From Tenebrio molitor (lineage: Eukaryota; Arthropoda; Insecta; Coleoptera; Tenebrionidae): DNA of 64,000 nt. The position numbers and the translations under genes are program-made. The notes under the pieces are model-generated. The model ran no database searches. It saw only the letters and a list, made by a program, of their open reading frames with translations, and was not told the origin of the DNA. The stretch covers positions 16,864,001-16,928,000 of the forward strand of contig NC_091046.1 of assembly GCF_963966145.1 (NCBI RefSeq), written 5' to 3'. Of this stretch, positions 21,201 through 31,747 are shown in pieces (the stretch's first letter is position 1; every line of letters starts with the position of its first letter).

Positions 21201-24157
21201 CCATAAATTACCGGATGGGGTGGTTTAAGATGTTTCTTTGTTGGTGTGATTTATGATTTTAGTCAATTTTTCTATTAGAGGTAAAAATAAAGTTTGTCTC
21301 AATTCTAAATTTCCACCAACACTGCATTCTACCTTACAAATACAATCGGCAACACTGTTTGGTGAAAAATGTGTCAGGTTGTATTTGGTAGGTTATCATT
21401 CTCTGTGTCGTTTTTACAACTCAAAATTTTACAGTAAAGGAAAAGAACGATGCCAACGTTTTTATATCTTCGAAACATTTTACTAGAGCATTTTTCATTT
21501 TAGCGTCAAGTAAATTATGTACACTTGCTTTCAAAACTTTCCCGTACACCTATTTTTCGCTGTATTAAATCAGGGTAGTAATTAATCAACTCTGACATTT
21601 AAACTTTTGAAAAGTCAAAATGCCTCGACTGACAGAGCAAGACAAAGTTTTGATGCTTTCCAAATTAGAAGAGGAGTAGTCCATAAGAAGGGTTGCTACT
21701 CATAATGGGCTAAATAACAGCACTGTTCTTCAAATAAAGAAGAGGTGAGAATAAGAAGGGACCGTGAGTAGAAGGCCGATCATAATTTTTTCTAGTTGCT
21801 GTCAATGTCATCTTTAACCTAATCTGAGAATTACTCGTTCACACTGCTTAAATTCTGCAAAATCGTTGTTACTTGATTTTGAATGTGTACGCGATAGTTT
21901 TGAAAGCAAGTGTACGTTATTTTCGAATCATGTTTCTAAAATAATTATATTGCCAACTTTGGTTATAACAATCCCTAATTTAGAAATATTTTTATTTTGC
22001 CAACATAATTCAACAGGTGGTGGAAATTTAGAATTGAGACAGACTATACTGTACAACCGGGCCTAAATGTGGCAACATTTAAAACCATTCTGTGTATCCC
22101 AATCATATCCCAATAGTCTGCAAATATTTCATTTTTGTTGTATCCGTGGAGATAAGAAAGAAAAATCAAAGCCATGTTGCCATACGTTATTTGAGGTAAA
22201 ACCGACATAAAATCACTTCTTGGAGATGCTGAAAATAATAAAGTAGCCCCCATATCTTCAAATCTAAAAAATATAGAATTTATTTATTATTTTTCTCATC
22301 ATTCTCTAACATGAATTGACATTGCCCCACGGAGTTGTACCGCGAATTTTGGGGCACCAGTATATACTGTAGGATTCAAGAAAGTTGAGCGGTTGAAAGA
22401 ATGTAAAATGTACCTTAATTACACTAAAGCGCCGCGAATATTTGCTGTGTAACGGTACCAAACATCTGTTTGTATTTGTGTACCGCTTGACTTTCCATAG
22501 TTTCTTTCCCCTGCCGCACTGCTCAACTCTCTTGAATCCTACAGTACATAGGATCAACAAAAAGAGATCAGGGACGTCTATACATATCAATATTAACTCG
22601 GGGATCTTGAAAGCACTTCCGTCGATCCAATATAATTATTACAGCTTAAAGGCTGTATGACACGATGCTAAATTTTGTAGAAAATTTGTTATAAAATGAG
22701 AGAGACCCTCGATCAGGACCAATGAACGTTCAGGATCATAGTCTGTCTTTGTCATTTGTACAGAATTTTGTGTGAAATTTAGTATCGTGTCACACAGCCT
22801 TAACACACCAACTTAGAGTAACATCTCGATCTCGCTTATCTAACGTCATAGTTATTCGGTTCCGACACTAGGGCAAAATTTATTGCTTGCAACAGAGAAT
22901 TCATTTGTTTAAACGTCGGACGGACGGAAGAAAATCTCATAACATTGGGAAAAAATATACTCAATTAAAAAAACTGAAAAGATAGCCACAATTTCTGAAT
23001 TGGATCGTAGATATGTCGTACAATATATTTGCTTAAATAAACGTTGTTCAATCATGTCGTTTAATCATCAGTTCGATCTGCCGTTCACACGGATAAGCAA
23101 GGTTTCACTGTAGCAATAAAAATCTCTTAATGTTGTTATGAAACTTTTTTTTTATAATATTAGATTTATTGTTGGAATTTTACATTTTATAGGTGACGCT
23201 ACGGACGATGTTAGTTGTTACGAAAAAGCGTGGGAAATGTCAAAACGGCGTAGTCACAGAGCACAAAGGCATTGGGGTCAATTTTTCTTTGCACGAAAGA
23301 AGTACGAGGAATGCATTCCACATTTTGAAAAATCACTCAGTATAAATCCACTACAGTCCAATATTTGGTTTGGACTAGGCTTTGCCGCTCTTCAAGTAGA
23401 AAATTGGCACACAGCAGCTACAGCATTCCGCCGCTATACCACTTTAGAACCGGACTCATTCGAAGCCTGGAATAATCTGGCCCATGCGTACATGAAAACT
23501 GGAAATAAACGCAGCGCTCACCAAGCTATGACGGAAGCATTGAAGTGCAACTTTGAAAACTGGAAAGTATGGGAAAATATGCTTACGATCAGTAATGATC
23601 TTTCCAATTACTCGGATGTAATTCGTGCGTACCATCGTGTGCTTGATTTGAAAGAAAAATATTTAAATATGGAAGTACTGACCTCACTTATTTATGGCGT
23701 ATGTAATGACTCAAACGATTCTGAGGGTAATTCTTCACGAAAATTTTTACAAAAAACTCGTGAATTGATGGGGAGAATAACTACATTGTATCCAAATAGC
23801 GGCGGTGTTTGGGAATTATACGCTACGTTAGCACCTGTTCCGTTATTGAGAGTCCAACGTCTTCAAAGAGCGTTCAGAGGTTATACACAAAGTGGTTGGG
23901 ATAAAGACCCAAAAATTTGTTTCCAAGTCTTAGTTGTTTGCAGTAAGTTGGGAGATATTATACTTGAGGAAGAAATTGAAGCAACAAACACAGTTGTAAG
24001 TTCAATTAAATTGAATTTGGCATCAGCTGTAACTGCAATCAGGAAGCACAATTGGGATGAAACTAAAGAATTGGAACAAGAAGTTTCAAAACAGTTGAAC
24101 CTAATTGTAGAAAAAATAAAAAAGGGAACGACTGCGTTTAAAGTTGATGTCAGTTAA
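18270..24157 (+). CDS. Ttc27: tetratricopeptide repeat protein 27 (TTC27), three exons
   Basis: Exons are 18270-18816, 18870-19688 and 23193-24157 (stop 24155-24157), joined in phase 1 at both introns, giving 776 residues; human TTC27 is 843. Family hallmarks in order: FVQCNFTGPVIP in exon 1, the WWCCRALMVHQDILEELSPTL block, AGEILGVQYNLIGKLGRRTR in exon 2, and in exon 3 tandem TPRs including ALQVENWHTAATAFRRYTTL, EPDSFEAWNNLAHAYMK and TEALKCNFENWKVWEN. TTC27 is a superhelical TPR protein; its yeast relative Emw1 affects cell-wall integrity and the molecular role is poorly defined. Intron 1 is 53 bp. Intron 2 is 3.5 kb and full of MITEs, including one nested pair. AATAAA lies at 24201. The exon 2 donor is a consensus GTGAGT. 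Confidence 0.95.
20645..20888. repeat. 244-bp hairpin MITE in TTC27 intron 2
   Basis: The two arms of about 100 bp start CTTCCTAAGGAATTCTGAC and close with the inverse at 20888; both contain AACAAAGACCCTACTTAAAG or its complement. No ORF. No clear target duplication. The rest of the intron outside the listed elements (19689-20640, 20890-21290, 22360-23190) is unremarkable AT-rich sequence. Confidence 0.8.
21291..22045. mobile_element. MITE family E, copy 1 (interrupted)
   Basis: Inverted ends AGTTTGTCTCAATTCTAAAT and GGTGGTGGAAATTTAGAATT..AGACT bracket about 364 bp of family E sequence once the nested Tc1-type MITE at 21522-21912 is discounted. Diagnostic subterminal words are CCACCAACACTGCA at one end and CAACAGGTGGTGG at the other. 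Three other copies occur at 25206, 43591 and 44077. It lies in TTC27 intron 2. Confidence 0.8.
21522..21912. mobile_element. Tc1/mariner-type MITE retaining transposase HTH, copy 2
   Basis: The 391-bp element starts CACTTGCTTTCAAAACTTTC, ends with the inverse, and is flanked by TA (21520-21521, 21913-21914). Plus-strand sequence from about 21620 reads as a decayed Tc1-type transposase start (MPRLTEQDKVLMLSKLEEE, then a stop, then IRRVA). It is the sister of 10675-11056, with matching layout and length but diverged TIRs. It is inserted in a family E MITE and so is younger than it. Confidence 0.85.
22065..22358. repeat. partial copy of TIR family X, inverted
   Basis: The right end carries CGCGAATTTTGGGGCACC, the terminal repeat of the element at 36170-37639. 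The interior (words such as CAAATATTTCATTTTTGTTG) matches 36420-36530 and 62720-62780 in the appropriate orientation. One end only. It lies in TTC27 intron 2. Confidence 0.7.
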
Positions 24158-25205
24158 AGTATTCTGCACATGAATTTTGATTTTCCTTTATTGTTTGCTT
24201 AATAAAAATTATGTATAATTCTGAGTATTAATTTATAACCAGATTTTTGACAACCTCTTATAAGTAATACTATTTTAAAACGGCGAAAAGAACAATTTGG
24301 TGAACGGAAATAGGTAGACTTGTAATAAAGTGTAAAGGGACGGTCACGTGATCTGCGCGCAAAACCAGTCTGTGTGGTCGAGTCCATTCGCCGGAAAATA
24401 GGGGAGATTTGTCAGAGAGTTGTTTACATGTTTATGCAGTGCAATTTTATTTATACCACTTTGCTTTATACCTACGCTTACCAAGTTCACCCAAGGCTTC
24501 AAATCTGTCTTCACAAGCTAACTGAAGATAACTTTACAGTGTTTTCGTAAGTACAAAAAAATAATAGGAAAATTAATTTTATAACCTCACTTTCAATAGC
24601 AATTGACTTGTAAATGAAATGAAATAAAAACTTAACACCATCGGAATTTTGTAGGTTTTGTTTGGAATGGCTTCGCATCAAACTTTTGGCCAGCGTGGGA
24701 AAATTTTACAGTCAAGCTCTTGAAATTATAGCCAGCGTTATCGCATTTATGAAACACGAATCAGTGTGTTAGAAACAATCAGGAGTTATAAAATTTAATA
24801 AAAAGTTGATTTTACGTGTAATACTTTTATCCACAATTCTGCATGCATAAATTACATTAGTATTATAAAATAATAATGCTAGACTTCGCCTCCAAATCTG
24901 GCAAAAATTCCCTATTCATTATTATGGATTATATCATAAACTGCTTAAAACGTTTTATTCTACTGTGAAAATTTCCCATGATGCGCCACTGTCGTGATTC
25001 CCAGTGATTCTCATTTTCTCTACGCCACTGATGTATTAAAGGCCGCGCAAGCTAAGCTCCGCCCCAGGTCCTTTACAGTTTAATACGATTCTACCTAGTA
25101 TGTGTGGAGTTTAGGAAAAATCCATACCCAAAAAATGCAGTTTTCCATCGTTAAACCACAGATTAACTTATTTATTACAGAATATATTCACAGGCTTCTA
25201 ACGTA

Positions 25206-25546
25206 AAGTCCATTCAAAAATCAAAAAAACCACCAACGTCGCAGTTTCCTCGATAATAACTATTGGCAACACTGTTGAGTGTAAAATTTGGTAATTTTGA
25301 GGTTAAGTGTTTATTAAATGTCTTGTTTTTCTGGGCATGTTTAAGTAAAAAATAATAAGAATCAATAAATAAATGAAACGTGCTGCTAATGAAACAATAT
25401 GAACGGAATTCAAAGCAATTGAATTTCATTTTGAATCAATTAAATGTCATAATTTATACCTAGTTACCAACATAGTACCTAGGGTGTTTTAAATTTTACC
25501 AACCTAAAACAACAGGTGCTGGTTTTTTGATTTTTGAATGGACTTT
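25206..25546. mobile_element. MITE family E, copy 2
   Basis: Ends AAAGTCCATTCAAAAATC and the inverse. The subterminal words ACCACCAACGTCGCAG and AACAACAGGTGCTGG match the family E layout. About 340 bp, no ORF. The 24160-25200 interval before it is intergenic with no recognised feature besides the TTC27 polyadenylation site. Confidence 0.75.
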
Positions 25547-25689
25547 ATGTAAAGTAGAGTGGTATATAAGAGAAAGTAGGCTCGATCGTGGTTCCTAGGG
25601 GAGTGTTTGACAGTTAGATTTAAGTTGGCAACCTGCTTTTCACAAAATTTGTGGAGGTAATTCAAGCAAATTTAAATAGTTAACATATA

Positions 25690-25814
25690 CCGGGTGATCA
25701 AGAAGGATTGTTTAAGTTGGCAGTACAATTAAGAAATTTTTTTAATTCGGTTATTTATAACACTGCAACTGGATATGTTTTGTTGATTTATTTGACAAAT
25801 ATATGATATAGATA
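25690..25814. mobile_element. MITE family A, copy 3 (truncated)
   Basis: It begins with the family A end CCGGGTGATCAAGAAGGA and follows the reverse complement of 53100-53220 for about 125 bp, then stops exactly where the TA-flanked MITE B starts. The remaining half is not found on the other side of MITE B. Confidence 0.8.
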
Positions 25815-25816
25815 TA

Positions 25817-26143
25817 CAGGGTTATTCTAAATGATTGTAGTCGAAGTAGGCGTAAAAACTGAATGTAAAATTTGTGATTACCGCTCCACATAAAAAAATC
25901 ATCAAAATGATGTGTTAAATTGGGTGCAACCCAACTCACTATTTTTAAAATTGATTGTAGAACAACTCAATATTTCTGGATTCAATCGTTAATTTAACAA
26001 AAATAAATAAAAACCTCATCACTGCACTTTTCACCTAAAAAATGACAGTGACAGCGACACAACTGACAGTTCACATGAAAGCGGCAAAAACGTAATAACA
26101 CGGGCATGGCCTACTTCGACTACAATCATTTAGAATAACCCTG
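25817..26143. mobile_element. mariner-type MITE B
   Basis: The 327-bp element has 35-bp TIRs starting CAGGGTTATTCTAAATGATT, identical at the two ends over that length, and is flanked by TA on both sides. No ORF. CAGGG-type ends with TA duplication point to Tc1/mariner. The near-identical TIRs suggest a fairly recent insertion. Confidence 0.9.
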
Positions 26144-26396
26144 TAGTATTAAATATGTATATGTGGTTTACTAACTTCTTCATCTTCATCAGATAGCGAT
26201 TTAGATGATGAATTATTGAAAAACATCCCAAATCTCATCATGAGATTCTAAAATAGGTTGTGCTCTAGGGGTAAGGGGGGAAGTAAAAATCTCAGATAAT
26301 TTCACTTTGAGTTTCTTAAAAAGAACGACACATCTCACATCTCAACTGAAGTGAGCTGAGATTAACTGAAATCTCAGTTAAAAAGAAGAACTAATA

Positions 26397-26401
26397 GTTC
26401 G
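26397..26401. repeat. target site duplication of copia, left
   Basis: GTTCG directly precedes the left LTR and is repeated directly after the right LTR at 30881-30885. Five-bp duplications are the copia norm. Confidence 0.95.
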
Positions 26402-26525
26402 TGTTGTGAGTGTGAACTCTTGAAAAAGGTTTTATTTTAATTAATTGTTATTTTTGTTGTACATAGAAACCTTAGAGACTAAAACAAAACACAATATAAA
26501 CCTACTTTAATTGCCTTTCTCAACA
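26402..26525 (-). repeat. copia 3' LTR
   Basis: The 124-bp LTR is the downstream copy with respect to the element's transcription. Read on the minus strand it begins TGTTGAGAAAGG and ends CACAACA, with GTTTATATTG and an AATAAAAC signal inside. It is identical to the other LTR. Confidence 0.95.
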
Positions 26526-26536
26526 CTCCCCCACAA
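26526..26536 (-). other. copia polypurine tract
   Basis: Minus-strand TTGTGGGGGAG abuts the 3' LTR and is the expected plus-strand DNA primer. Confidence 0.85.
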
Positions 26537-26677
26537 TTAAAGCTCTATATAATGCAAATAATCTCTACGTTAATATTACAACAATTACAATAGGTCATTT
26601 CGACAATAGCAACAAAAAATGTTGAGTGGCGAAAACAAAAGTAATTTTACTCTCAAAAAAGAAACTTATGGATGTAT

Positions 26678-29600
26678 CTAAGTTTGAGTTTCTTTTACTC
26701 CAATAAGCAATCTTAATTTTTCGAAAGAAGTTCGTGGTAATCCTTTTGTCAAGATATCCGCCCTCTGCTCATTCGATGGTATATACTTGACATCGATGAT
26801 TTTGCTCATTGCCAAATCCCGGACAAAGTGGTACTTGACGTCTAGGTGTTTCATCCTTCGGTGCTCGTACTTGCTCAGCAAGTGTATGCAGGATTGGTTG
26901 TCTTCGAACATGATGGTGGAATCCTCGTAGGTGACGTGCATGTCCCGGAGGAGATTTCTGAGCCATACAAGCTCAGCAGCAGCGCATGCCAAGGCGACAT
27001 ACTCCGCTTCCGTGGATGAGAGAGCCACCGTGTTCTGTTTCTTCGTCGACCAGCAGACGACGTTTCCATGGACTTGCAGTAAAAATCCCGTAGTGGATTT
27101 TCTGTCTAAGGATCCTGCCCAGTCTGAGTCTGCGTAAGCTGCGAGGACTGGAGCTGTCTGCCTGCGGTAAATCAGCCCAAAATGTTGAGTATCCTTCAGG
27201 TATCGGAGCATACGCTTCGCCTCAACCCACTGCTTGTCGGTTGCGTTTGCTTGAAAGCGACTGTAAAAATTTAAAGCAGCACTTAAATCGGGCCTCGTAC
27301 AAAGCATAAGATACATCAGACACCCTATTAATTCGCGATATGGTTTTGTATCAACGATGCAATCTGCAGGTTCAACTTGCTCGGGTTGAATTTTTGCATC
27401 CATCGGAGTTTTTGCACCCTTGCAATCTTGCATGCCAAATCGAGTCAGCAATTTCTTAATATATCCGAATTGAGAGAGTCCCATCTCGTTGTCGTTCCGG
27501 GTGATACTTATTCCAAGAAAGTTCCGCAATTCTCCGAGGTCGGACATGGAGAATTCTCTTTTGAGAGCGGCTGTAACCTGGTCTAGCGTCGTTTTGTCGT
27601 CTCCAGCCAAAATTATGTCATCTACATACAGCAGGAGGTAGATTTTTGTGCCGTTTTGTATCTTTATATACAGGCAACGGTCATGTGGGGATTGTTTGAA
27701 GTGAATCCCTTTAATAAATGTATCAAACCGTTCATTCCAAACACGAGGTGCTTGTTTAAGACCATATAGTGAGCGATTTAACTTGCACACGAGTCCGTCT
27801 TTTCCGTTGATTCCATCAGGAACTTTCATGTAGATTGTTTCTTTCAGTTTTCCGTGAAGAAAGGCGTTCTTCACGTCCATTTGCATCGCATGTAGGTTGT
27901 TTTCGTGGATTACTGAGAGAAGTGTTCTTATGGTTGTCAACCTTGCCACAGGAGCGTATACTTCGTCGTAGTCTATCCCCCTTTTTTGTGAACAACCTTT
28001 TATCACCAACCTCGCCTTGTACCGTTGTGGTTCTCCGTTGGCGTCCTTTTTCAGTCGAAACACCCACTTGTTGTTGATAGCCGTTTTTCCAGGTGGCAAT
28101 TTCGTGTAAGTCCACGTTTCGTTAATATCCAATGCGCGCAATTCCTCCAACACAGCTTGGTACCATTTTTTTCTGTCTTCTAGGTTCTTGATATCCTCAT
28201 AGTCCAGGGGTGCCTCGTCCACATAGGCCTCGGCGTTCAAGGCTATGACAGTGTACTCGTCGAAGTACTCGGGCTTCCTTTTAGTTCGACTAGAGCGTCT
28301 TGGTAAGCTTGTCTGCGTCGGTGTGAATTTTTGAGTCTTCGCTCCCGGAGTCTCCGTCGCATCATTCCAATTTTCCTCTTCATCTTCATCGGGTTCTTCA
28401 TTTTCGAGTTTCTTTTCTTCAGTGTCCTCTTCTTCCGCATCTTCTTCTTCCGTATCCTCCTCCCGATCCGCCGTATTAGCGTTACCATAGGGTGATGGAA
28501 ACGTAGCCTCATCGAAGATGACGTCATGCCCAACTACGACTTTTCGTTCTTCCAACAGCCAGAGCCTGTAGCCGTTTGGTGCGTAGCCTAGGAGAATGCA
28601 TTTCCGTGTTCGAGTGTCAAATTTCCTCGGGTTTAACTGTTTTGGAATATGTTGGTATACCAAGCAGCCGAAAATTCGTACCTTTTTAAGGTTAGGTTTA
28701 AAGCCAAACCATTTTTCCGCCGGAGTGCAGTTCTCGAGTGCTACAGTTGGAGAGCGATTTATCAGAAAAACCGCTGTGGTGACTGCTTCCGTCCAAAACG
28801 ATTTTGGCAAGTTGCTGGACAGCAGCATACATCTCGCCTTCTCCACTATAGTCCTGTTCAGCCTCTCTGCGACCCCATTTTGTTCCGGTGTGTAAGGAAC
28901 CGTGCATTCCATCTGGATACCCTGTTTTTCGAAGTGCTCCATGAGTGCGTTCGTCATGTACTCACGACCATTATCAGACCTGAAGCGTGATATTTTAAGG
29001 TTGAAATGAGCTGTGGCCATGGCTTCATATTTTCTAAAAAAACGAGGGATTTCAGTTTTTGAACTTATGGGATAGGCGACAGTGAAATGTGTAAAGTCAT
29101 CAATGAAGGTTAAGATGTATTTCTTTTTGTCGTGGGATTCTGGAGTGACAGGTCCAAGTAGATCACTGTGTACAAGTTCCAGTGGTCTATTTGTTCGTGG
29201 TCGTTTTTCCTTGTGCGGGAGTTTCGTTTGTTTTCCACCTACACATACGTCACACGGTGAAGTTTCAGCATTCTTCGCAGAGATCGTCACCCCGTCCACA
29301 ATCTGTGACAGTTTTTGCAGTTTGCTGTTTCCTATATGCCCGAGCCTGTGGTGCCAAAGTTTCCCACTTCCGTCAGTCTTGCTGAGATTTGCCACCTCAA
29401 CATTTTCCTGAAGTTTGAGCTCGTACAGTTTGTTCTTGCATTGTGCGACACCAATAATTTTGTCTCCCTTGAGAATCCGTCCGCAACCTTGCTTAAAGAC
29501 AACAGCAAGTCCTTGCATCTCAAGTTTCCGCACTGATAACAGATTGATTTCTAATCCTGGAACGATAAGGACTTTTGAAATATAAATATTGTAGACTTTA

Positions 29601-30658
29601 TTTCCAACAACAGATTTGCCTCGAAATTCTCCAAATGTTTCCGCTTTGAGTGTGACACCTGATTTGGCAATTTTAATGCACACAGGATGATCCAGTTTCT
29701 GTATATTACTGACATGGTTGCCATTTTTTACCAGATGTTCGGACGCTCCCGAGTCAAGGCACCAAACCGTGCTTTTCACATTTCCACTCAGGTAAGCCGA
29801 GAAACTGTGTTCATTTGAGAATTCACTTTCGCCTTCATCTGACGCACTGTTTGTAGCTACGTTAGCATTCCTACTTTTGAATTGTTTTTGTTGATGTTCA
29901 CTTCTTGATTTATTTAGTCTACATTCTGAACGATAATGACCATATTTTCCACAATTGTGACATCTTCGTTCATTTTTCCATTTCTGTTTCGTTCCTTCCG
30001 GTGTGGCAAAAGCCAAAGGTGGCTGCGTTTCATTCTTGCTTTTCCGCTGCTTGCCTTCCCGTTTCCTGTCCTCGTCGCGCAGACGAGTCCTCACAAAGCT
30101 CATGGTGAGTTTTTCTGAACTGAGCGTCTCCAGGGCCGTGACGACGGAGTCGTATTCACCAGGCATCGTTAAGAGCAAATGGCACACGATGTCTTGTTCC
30201 TCCATCTTGGCACCAGTCGATCGTAGATCACGCATGACTCGATCAAATTTGAGAAAATGAGCCTCCAACGTTTCCTTCGCGGGGCTATATTTCATCAACA
30301 GAAGCTCTTTTCGTAGTAGTAACTGACCTGCCAAACCTTGACGTTCAAATGTATTTGTCAGTTCCGTCCAAATTTCAAATGCAGTTTCCTTGTCCTTTAC
30401 ATATTCCAAGTGACTGTCGGCCACTCGTTGGACAATCTGGGACTTGCACTTCTTATCCCTTTTCTTTAGTTGCTCCTTCTTTTTTACTTTATCTTGTGCC
30501 GTGATATCTGAGGCATCAACGGCTTCCACTGATGCATTCATCGGTGTTTCCAGGATGTCCAGGAGGTCGAGTTCATCAAGCAGAGTCTCCATGCGGAATT
30601 TCCAATTCGAAAAATTCGATCCGTCGAAGAGAGGGACCTTATTCTTGTCGTCGGCCAT
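26678..30658 (-). CDS. copia gag-pol polyprotein (1326 codons, intact)
   Basis: A single frame holds gag, then protease, integrase, RT and RNase H in copia order. Residues: gag with CCHC zinc knuckle C233-C246; protease active site LDSGAS at D302; integrase HHCC zinc site (H437, H441, C469, C472) and catalytic D499, D562, E598 with DD35E spacing; an acidic Glu/Asp linker at 732-763; RT with D928 (QMDVKNAFLHG) and YVDD 1011-1014; RNase H with D1177 (YADSDW), E1217 and D1253. No stop or frameshift and all catalytic residues are present, so it is a candidate active element. The ATG at 30658 begins MADDKNKVPLFDGSNFSNW, typical of copia gag. The 5' leader is 98 bp. Confidence 0.97.
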   Translation of the reverse strand: MADDKNKVPLFDGSNFSNWKFRMETLLDELDLLDILETPMNASVEAVDASDITAQDKVKKKEQLKKRDKKCKSQIVQRVADSHLEYVKDKETAFEIWTELTNTFERQGLAGQLLLRKELLLMKYSPAKETLEAHFLKFDRVMRDLRSTGAKMEEQDIVCHLLLTMPGEYDSVVTALETLSSEKLTMSFVRTRLRDEDRKREGKQRKSKNETQPPLAFATPEGTKQKWKNERRCHNCGKYGHYRSECRLNKSRSEHQQKQFKSRNANVATNSASDEGESEFSNEHSFSAYLSGNVKSTVWCLDSGASEHLVKNGNHVSNIQKLDHPVCIKIAKSGVTLKAETFGEFRGKSVVGNKVYNIYISKVLIVPGLEINLLSVRKLEMQGLAVVFKQGCGRILKGDKIIGVAQCKNKLYELKLQENVEVANLSKTDGSGKLWHHRLGHIGNSKLQKLSQIVDGVTISAKNAETSPCDVCVGGKQTKLPHKEKRPRTNRPLELVHSDLLGPVTPESHDKKKYILTFIDDFTHFTVAYPISSKTEIPRFFRKYEAMATAHFNLKISRFRSDNGREYMTNALMEHFEKQGIQMECTVPYTPEQNGVAERLNRTIVEKARCMLLSSNLPKSFWTEAVTTAVFLINRSPTVALENCTPAEKWFGFKPNLKKVRIFGCLVYQHIPKQLNPRKFDTRTRKCILLGYAPNGYRLWLLEERKVVVGHDVIFDEATFPSPYGNANTADREEDTEEEDAEEEDTEEKKLENEEPDEDEEENWNDATETPGAKTQKFTPTQTSLPRRSSRTKRKPEYFDEYTVIALNAEAYVDEAPLDYEDIKNLEDRKKWYQAVLEELRALDINETWTYTKLPPGKTAINNKWVFRLKKDANGEPQRYKARLVIKGCSQKRGIDYDEVYAPVARLTTIRTLLSVIHENNLHAMQMDVKNAFLHGKLKETIYMKVPDGINGKDGLVCKLNRSLYGLKQAPRVWNERFDTFIKGIHFKQSPHDRCLYIKIQNGTKIYLLLYVDDIILAGDDKTTLDQVTAALKREFSMSDLGELRNFLGISITRNDNEMGLSQFGYIKKLLTRFGMQDCKGAKTPMDAKIQPEQVEPADCIVDTKPYRELIGCLMYLMLCTRPDLSAALNFYSRFQANATDKQWVEAKRMLRYLKDTQHFGLIYRRQTAPVLAAYADSDWAGSLDRKSTTGFLLQVHGNVVCWSTKKQNTVALSSTEAEYVALACAAAELVWLRNLLRDMHVTYEDSTIMFEDNQSCIHLLSKYEHRRMKHLDVKYHFVRDLAMSKIIDVKYIPSNEQRADILTKGLPRTSFEKLRLLIGVKETQT

Positions 30659-30742
30659 CGAACGTTGTTAGAACAAATTACGCGTATTTTTAAGTTCGTT
30701 AATTTACTTATGACTCTTATTACTCGTCGCGAACTGCGCTCA

Positions 30743-30756
30743 CTGGGCCCATAACC
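30743..30756 (-). other. copia primer-binding site, initiator tRNA-Met type
   Basis: Immediately inside the 5' LTR the minus strand reads GGTTATGGGCCCAG. This is the sequence Drosophila copia uses to prime from the anticodon-side half of initiator tRNA-Met, so the same half-tRNA priming is expected here. Confidence 0.9.
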
Positions 30757-30880
30757 TGTTGTGAGTGTGAACTCTTGAAAAAGGTTTTATTTTAATTAAT
30801 TGTTATTTTTGTTGTACATAGAAACCTTAGAGACTAAAACAAAACACAATATAAACCTACTTTAATTGCCTTTCTCAACA
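30757..30880 (-). promoter_or_regulatory. copia 5' LTR (promoter)
   Basis: The 124-bp upstream LTR would carry the promoter of the element. It is identical to the 3' LTR and followed by the GTTCG duplicate at 30881-30885. A TATA-like GTTTATATTG is the only promoter feature visible. Confidence 0.93.
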
Positions 30881-31418
30881 GTTCGGCATTTCAAAAAAAA
30901 AAGTAGAGCGGTACAGGATAATGTACATGTGCTGGATGTAAATCATTTTATTCCACACTGTAGTTTTGAAATGTCAAACTTGTCAGTGTCTGAGGTAAGG
31001 TGCAAGCAACGGAAAACAAAGTGAAAATTTTAATAGTCACCCGTTATTTTGTAACTAGATTTTGACGTGGGTACATTCTAGCGAAAAATGTTTATACCCA
31101 AGTACAGTCAAAACAAGCATTTTATTCAAAATTTAATTTTGACAGTCCAGGAGTTTTTTGAATTTATTCTTGTGTCAAAACTAAATTACTCCCTAGGATT
31201 TAGGGATATTCGTTACTAGGTAGCCATAAATTTGGTTAGGTTGGAAGCCTCCACATAGCCATGTGGTTTCTGGTGGCAAACAAAAAATATCCCAAAAATG
31301 TAAGACAGCAAATTAATTGTATCTAACTGTTGCAAATAACTAATTTCTCTCTAAGTGATAGATGATTTTTCGTTTCACAATCAATTTTGGTTACTGGCGG
31401 CATATTTATTTAGATTTA

Positions 31419-31572
31419 GGCCCGGTTTCTGGAACGGTCCGATAACTTAACGGCCGGTTAAATCAAGCGTTGCTATAGAAACGCTAGAAAGTGACCAATC
31501 ACATTACATGATTTTTGTATTTATCGGAAAGTTAACTAACTGGCCAAATAAAATGTTTCCAGAAACCGGACC
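31419..31572. mobile_element. PIF/Harbinger-type MITE D, TTA duplication
   Basis: The 154-bp element has ends GGCCCGGTTTCTGGAAC and the inverse of GGTCCGGTTTCTGGAAAC, flanked by TTA on both sides (31416-31418, 31573-31575). Three-bp TTA duplication and GG-type ends fit PIF/Harbinger. Confidence 0.8.
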
Positions 31573-31609
31573 TTAATCTCTCAAAGTAATCTCAAAGTAA
31601 CCAACCTAC

Positions 31610-31747
31610 GGCCCGGTTGCACCAACGTGAGTTAAATTTAACTACAAATTAAAATATACGAGAACATTGTTATTACAATAGGTAACTAAAGTAACGAAGC
31701 ATTTTAACCTACATTTAACTTTAACTGCCGTTGGTGCAACCGGCCCT
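31610..31747. repeat. MITE family C, copy 2
   Basis: About 137 bp matching 3153-3290 along its whole length, with ends CCCGGTTGCACCAACG and the inverse. The 31750-32225 interval following shows no recognisable feature. Confidence 0.75.

Larger units (their letters stand above)
26402..30880 (-). mobile_element. complete Ty1/copia LTR retrotransposon
   Basis: The 4479-bp element is on the minus strand with identical 124-bp LTRs (26402-26525 and 30757-30880), a GTTCG target duplication on both sides, a primer-binding site, a polypurine tract and one intact gag-pol frame of 1326 codons. LTRs begin TG and end CA. Every part needed for retrotransposition can be seen. LTR identity at all 124 positions means little time has passed since insertion, although the short LTR limits precision. 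It is inserted in intergenic DNA between TTC27 and the 31.4-kb MITE cluster. Confidence 0.97.

Noticed and set aside
26769..30260. Several 60-110 codon frames on both strands within the copia element
   Set aside because: They are shadows of the intact gag-pol frame in other frames.
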